From: Holacanthus passer
Taxonomy: Eukaryota; Chordata; Actinopteri; Pomacanthidae
Direction: 5' to 3'
NCBI GenBank assembly: GCA_025331565.1
Contig: JAFREQ010000120.1
Span: forward strand, 744,001 to 808,000
Length of the DNA stretch: 64,000 nt
The notes under the pieces: model-generated
The model's database searches: none
What the model was told of the DNA's origin: nothing
The model's input: only the letters and a program-made list of their open reading frames with translations
Made by a program: the position numbers and the translations under genes
Shown here: one piece after another, positions 59,251 through 64,000 of the stretch
Numbering within the stretch: the first letter of the stretch is position 1
Layout: each line of letters starts with the position of its first letter

Positions 59251-61969
59251 ATCCTAAACTGTGGGCTCAACACCTATTTGAAGATGTTTTAATTCATATT
59301 TGACACTGATTAATTTTTTGCGGCTTGTGTTAAGTGACCTCAGCTGAGAAGAAAAAGCCTCTGAGAGATTTCCTGCTTTTTTTCTCAACACATGATTTGC
59401 AGCAGGTGCTAATGTCTTCATCAGGATTTACATGTTTGTTATACTTTGGAAAAGGAATAAAAATTACTAAAGTATTTCACTGTAATGTCCTGTGGCTGAA
59501 AAAACTCAAAGTCAGACCTTTCTGACATGCGTGCAGTTGTTGAAAATGCATCAGCAGCTGTGCGGTCACCGAAAACATTATTTACCAAAAACAATCTTAT
59601 GCAAGTCTTCACTTTATGTCCTGTGATTTAAACAGATGTCTTCTTTAAGGACGCTGCTGAAAGCTTGTTTGTCTGTTGTCAGTCCAGGGGTCGAACTCGT
59701 CATACATTCTCACAACTGGAGCCTGAGTATCCCATGAATAAATTACAGTGTTTCATAATTGATTGAGAGAAAAGATGCAGATGTGACAATAGCTGGCAAA
59801 ACGGCACGGCGGCTAATTGAAAAGATTCTTGAAGGGGTTCCAGATGTAGTTGTCATCTCTTTTTTTTTTCCTACATTAAAGTGCAGAATTAAGAATTCAT
59901 CTCGATAAGACGTTGATTCGCTCGTTTCTCGGTCTCATTTGTCTCACCTCGTCCACGCCACCGTACACCGTCTCGGAAGAAGACGCCAATTTTGCCACCT
60001 ATTTTATCAATATGTCGTTTATCATTATAATAGATGTATCTGATGTTAATGACGATAGTTTATAAAACAGCTTATTAACCTTAATGACAGTGTGATCTTT
60101 TACAATTGATAGGTTGTCTCACCTTCAATTATACTGAGTAATGATGATATGGATTTAATTAATGCTTAAGTGCTCTAATGGCTTTTTTCATGGCTGTACA
60201 GGAGCTCACCAGTGCAGCTTCAGGGGGTTTTACTGTTTGTTGTTTATTTGTATCACTGATTGTCAGAACCACAATAACAGATATTCAATCAGCAGCTACG
60301 AAGGAACGTGGATTTTGTTTTATGTTAGAGATGTACAAGGCACAAATATGATGAAGTGTAGGCGTAATACTGTACATGCAGTTAAAATGCAAATTAGACA
60401 AAAGCAAACGACTGGAAAACTGTATTAGGTGAATTAAACCAGAGCATACTGTGATGATCTACTTTCATCAGATAAAATCTTAAAGCTGTGTTTGCTTATG
60501 TACTTCCAAAACAGATAAAGCCCTCATAGAAGTGTAGTAGCAAAAAAAAAAAACAACAATAAGAATCTGTGTTCCTGAGTTGTCCCTTTGCTTCTCTGCG
60601 GTCCGTCTGTCCCTGTATCTGTGACTGAGTGAACGCCTCGATTGCGGCGTTCAATCCCACTGTTTGGGAGCACAGATGCACATTCAGTCCTGTGTTCTCT
60701 GCAGTCTTAATAGTGTTAACCCGTCAGCTGTCCCCAAACTGAGGACACAAGCGTCTCCAGTGTTTTCGCCGCTAAGCCGGATTTTCACTCTTTCTCGCCG
60801 AGCAAGTAGCCAACACAACTTCCACTGAAAACCATCCTCCTCCTTCTTTTCTCTCTCTGTGCTCTCCTGCTGACTGCTGCTGTCTTTGACAAAGCCCACA
60901 TGAAAATGTTTTTTTATGGAACTCCAGATGAGAATCTTTTTTTCTTTTCCTTTTAAGCCGTTTTACTGTGACAAAAAAAGGTTATTTGGTCTCTTAAAAA
61001 ACGTTTTTCAGACACTGTTAGTCAGAGCAAGAGAGCCATATCAGAGGCCTTTATGTAGTCGGGTGTAATGGCTTAAAACTCCCACTGGTTTGTTCAGGCG
61101 ACATTTTTTGACTTTGAAATGTTTTAGATGTTTAGGATTTATGTGTTTTTTCATTTGACACATTTTCATCTTGCATAAAAATTTTAGATGACGGCACTGT
61201 TCTTGTATGGCTGCTTGTGTTTCGACAACATTTAAGAACTTTTATTGTTAAATGAAAAAAAAAAGTTTCGTAGAAAAACATGTTAATATTTTAAGTTAGA
61301 TATACAGTGCTGTTCCAGTATTGTGCCAAAATTGAGTACTGGCATAAGCATTGAAACATTACAAATAATATTCAGCCTTACATAAATATTCATATAATAT
61401 TCTAGGTTTTTTATTTTATTTTTCTGCATGAGGAGATGGTGTATACTTGTATAGTTCTCTTGTTAATCACAGCAGTCTGAGCATTGTCATTTGTTTTGCA
61501 TGATGAAACTTTGCTTGAGAGAAAATTCTTTACCTACTTTGTCTTGTCTCTTTTATTGCACACTGTCACAACTTCCATCCTCATCTCTTCACCCCCCCCC
61601 ACTTTTCCCTGCCTGCCCCCTCTCTTCCTCCTGCACTGTACATCTTTTCCTTCCTTCTCTCTCACTGCCTTTGTCTGCTGCCTTCGTGTCTGACTTTGTC
61701 CTCCTCTGCGTCTTTCACACTCCCTCTCCGTCTCCATCCCTCTCTGTCCGTTCACATCGGGACGAGAGGCGCTGGGCGCCTCTGACAGTGCTCCTAATTA
61801 AGACGTAAAACTGTGGGCAGCAGGTTTCTGAAGGTTACACTGTCTATACCGCAGGAAGTGATAAAGAATGGAGTCACTGATGACATGTGACGTTTTCACC
61901 GGGGATGATGCAAACCGCTGCTAATGAAGCCGGGTCTATGGAGGAGAAAGAGAAGGGGACAGGGGGCCT

Positions 61970-62020
61970 CTGTGTGTGTGTGTGTGGTGTGTGTAACATT
62001 TGCATGTGTGTTTGTGTGTG
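61970..62020. repeat. (TG)n-rich tract
   Basis: Interrupted TG units. Similar interrupted tracts lie at 55711-55743 and 62358-62380. Confidence 0.85.
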
Positions 62021-63019
62021 TGCAGGTTTTGCTCCAGAGGCCTTTGGGATTTCAGGGCAGAATATTTGAGTCAATTAGACAGATCGAGTACGTGAGAGTT
62101 GCTGCCCTGCACTTAGACTGATAGGTCCATTTTCTCCTACTAGTATATGTGATAGTCCTGCTGTCTACTGCTCATATGTAAGCTCATTGTTATGGCTGGG
62201 TGATAATTCAATATCATCATTTATTGATATTCAGTGGTATCGTATCATGGTGATGTGATCATATTTTACAAAGTTCAATTCTCCAAATACATGATTCCAG
62301 GTAAATTTGTCACAAAAGTTTTTTAAAAAGTGCATGTTATCAAAGTGCATTTTATATGTGTGTGTGCGCCTGTGTGTGTATATGATACTAACCTGAGCTG
62401 GATAAAGTCAAAAGTAGAACATTGTTTTAAATGTTCAGCCAGTTCAGTCTTACTTTACCTTGAACTGAATAAAACTAAGGTATCAAAAATATTTGGATAC
62501 TAATGTCAATGTGATAATAACATTTAGGTACAGATACAGATTTCCTTTTTTCACAAACAGCCGATTGTGGAAAATTGAAAAAGTACAAAAAGTTTAAATT
62601 AGGAAATTTGTCATTCGAGAATATGTATGTAAGAAGACCTGACAGAACATTAAACGCCAGCTTACTGCACTTGATTTATTGATACTTGGTGCTACATACA
62701 CATTACAAGTGATAAGTATTGAGGTTCCAGCCGCTTAAATGTATTTTGCCGTCTGTACTGAAACTAGGGTATTGTGTTGTTATCGATATTGATTTTAACA
62801 TCGTTTGCCTTATTTATTTCCGTCCGGTCTCATAGGGTGTATACTGATCACATAGCTCACATTCTCATGCACATCTGTTAATAAGTCCCGTGTAAATTTG
62901 TAAATTGGAATTTTGAAAATACTTTTTCTTAGCCTGAGGTTGCTGAATGTAAATACTTTTTAAATACTTTTTAAACCTTCTGTTTATACCGTTTGTTACT
63001 TTTCAACTACTGACTATCC

Positions 63020-63092
63020 CCTTGCTGCTGGGCTATGTAAATTTCCCAACTGTGGGACGAATAAAGGTATATCTTATCTTAACTTATCTTAG
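63020..63092 (+). mobile_element. Non-LTR retrotransposon 3' tail
   Basis: ccttgctgctgggctatgtaa, then tttcccaactgtgggacgaataaagg, then atatcttatcttaacttatctta. It ends in TTATCTTA repeats, as such tails do. Same family as 24058-24130, opposite orientation. No coding part is attached. Confidence 0.6.
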
Positions 63093-64000
63093 CCCTAATC
63101 ATTCGTGTATTTTTTGGCATTGTCGCATGTAAAGCCGTTGAAAACTGGCCCAGATATTGGCTGTGAGAACATGTGTATTCTACTTTGAGCATAGACGGCT
63201 CAACCTGTCCAGGTATTAAAGTACATGTCATTAATATCTATGAATCTGCGAAGTTCACTATGTCAATATATTGAGTGATCGATCTTAAATATGTGAGTGT
63301 CAGAACAGAATAATGAGAATTTTCTCTTGCAAACAACAAGCAACCATCAGTATTTAAGACACACCTGTTGTCGTCCTTTATTATATTCCCGTCATGTTTT
63401 GAATTATTTTTGAATTATTAATTAACCCAGAAAAGCATTTGTGCAAAATCAACTGTTTAGTCATGATCATTTCAGCTGGATAACGATGAAATTAAGCCGT
63501 ATCCCAACATGCTCCCATCCAGACGCTACATTGTTGTCATATTCCATCATCGCTGTATGGAGTCTAGTCTGCTGGCATGCGATCAAGGCTTAAGCATCTG
63601 CAGTGAATGTACGAAACCTGTACGCTGTAAAATATAAAAGCTGAAGCACAAGTCAAGCTGCATTTTCCAACAGCATTGTGAAAGAAAAATTGAACTGAAA
63701 AGGGAATGCATAAAACATGACAGCTGGCGTTTTCCTTCAAACGAAATAATCTTGACACGCTGTGTTGAAAAGCGCATAATAAAAGACTAGAGGATGAGGC
63801 GTTGCTGATTAACATGCATGTCACCCTAACAGTACAGCTTGACTCCCCAAAAACTTGGAAACTTGCAACGAAATGCTCTCGGCCAGTTAATGTAACATCA
63901 TATGTGGGTCCTCCTGGTGAAATATCTTCTGAGACTTGCAGTATGCACATAGTAATGAATTACATGGCCACCAACCTCGCCATTAGGAAAACAGCAGTTA

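Larger units (their letters stand above)
45970..64000 (+). other. antxr2: Start of antxr2 intron 16 / 3' region, no exon recognised
   Basis: From the gtaagt donor at 45970 onward I see no acceptor followed by the expected ANTXR2 C-terminus (a short exon beginning like G-R-C-I-N-F). The 18 kb holds the repeats listed separately and several repeat-free blocks. Whether all of it is intron or part is downstream of the gene cannot be told. Confidence 0.55.

Noticed and set aside
63695..63720. Candidate last exon around gaatgcataaaacat
   Set aside because: Only one frame gives a C-I pair, it lacks a phase-0 acceptor directly before it, and the flanking residues do not match.
1..64000. A CRISPR array, operon, phage or other prokaryote-type system
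   Set aside because: The window is spliced vertebrate DNA; its tandem repeats are microsatellites without spacers.

Overview
The window is eukaryotic, almost certainly from a teleost fish (probably a percomorph). The evidence is split coding sequence with standard GT-AG introns, AT-rich introns with CA, GACA and CTGA microsatellites, and several interspersed repeats of types common in fish genomes. It holds one recognisable protein-coding gene on the + strand: antxr2, encoding capillary morphogenesis protein 2 / anthrax toxin receptor 2, a cell-surface receptor for basement-membrane proteins. I read sixteen coding exons between 6241 and 45969. Joined by GT-AG splicing they give one uninterrupted frame of 1449 bases (483 codons): signal peptide, von Willebrand A domain with a complete MIDAS, Ig-like domain, one membrane segment and the conserved cytosolic tail. 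The sequence after residue 400 matches the ANTXR2 paralogue, not ANTXR1. I could not tell antxr2a from antxr2b.

Layout. 1-5830: upstream non-coding DNA with an interspersed repeat at the left edge, a Tc1/mariner end and a tRNA-like SINE fragment. 5830-6240: CpG-rich proximal promoter/5' leader with short upstream ORFs. 6241-6413: exon 1. 6414-18918: exons 2-7 (vWA domain), with two very short introns (89 and 265 bp). 18919-36615: exons 8-12 (end of vWA, Ig-like domain, membrane segment) separated by introns of up to 8.4 kb. 36616-45969: exons 13-16 (cytosolic tail). 45970-64000: open-ended non-coding DNA after a good exon-16 donor. The gene's short last coding exon is expected here or beyond but was not found, so the annotation is 3'-incomplete.

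Mobile DNA includes remnants of two Tc1/mariner families (one copy is an internal-deletion derivative), two reverse-transcriptase fragments of non-LTR retrotransposons, two retrotransposon 3' tails, a 317-bp MITE with 17-bp inverted ends, and about five copies of a second MITE-like repeat. Several GC-balanced, low-repeat blocks within introns and in the 3' region look like conserved non-coding elements, but this cannot be shown from one sequence. I found no operon, CRISPR, phage, rRNA or convincing tRNA gene, and no evidence for a new multi-gene system.
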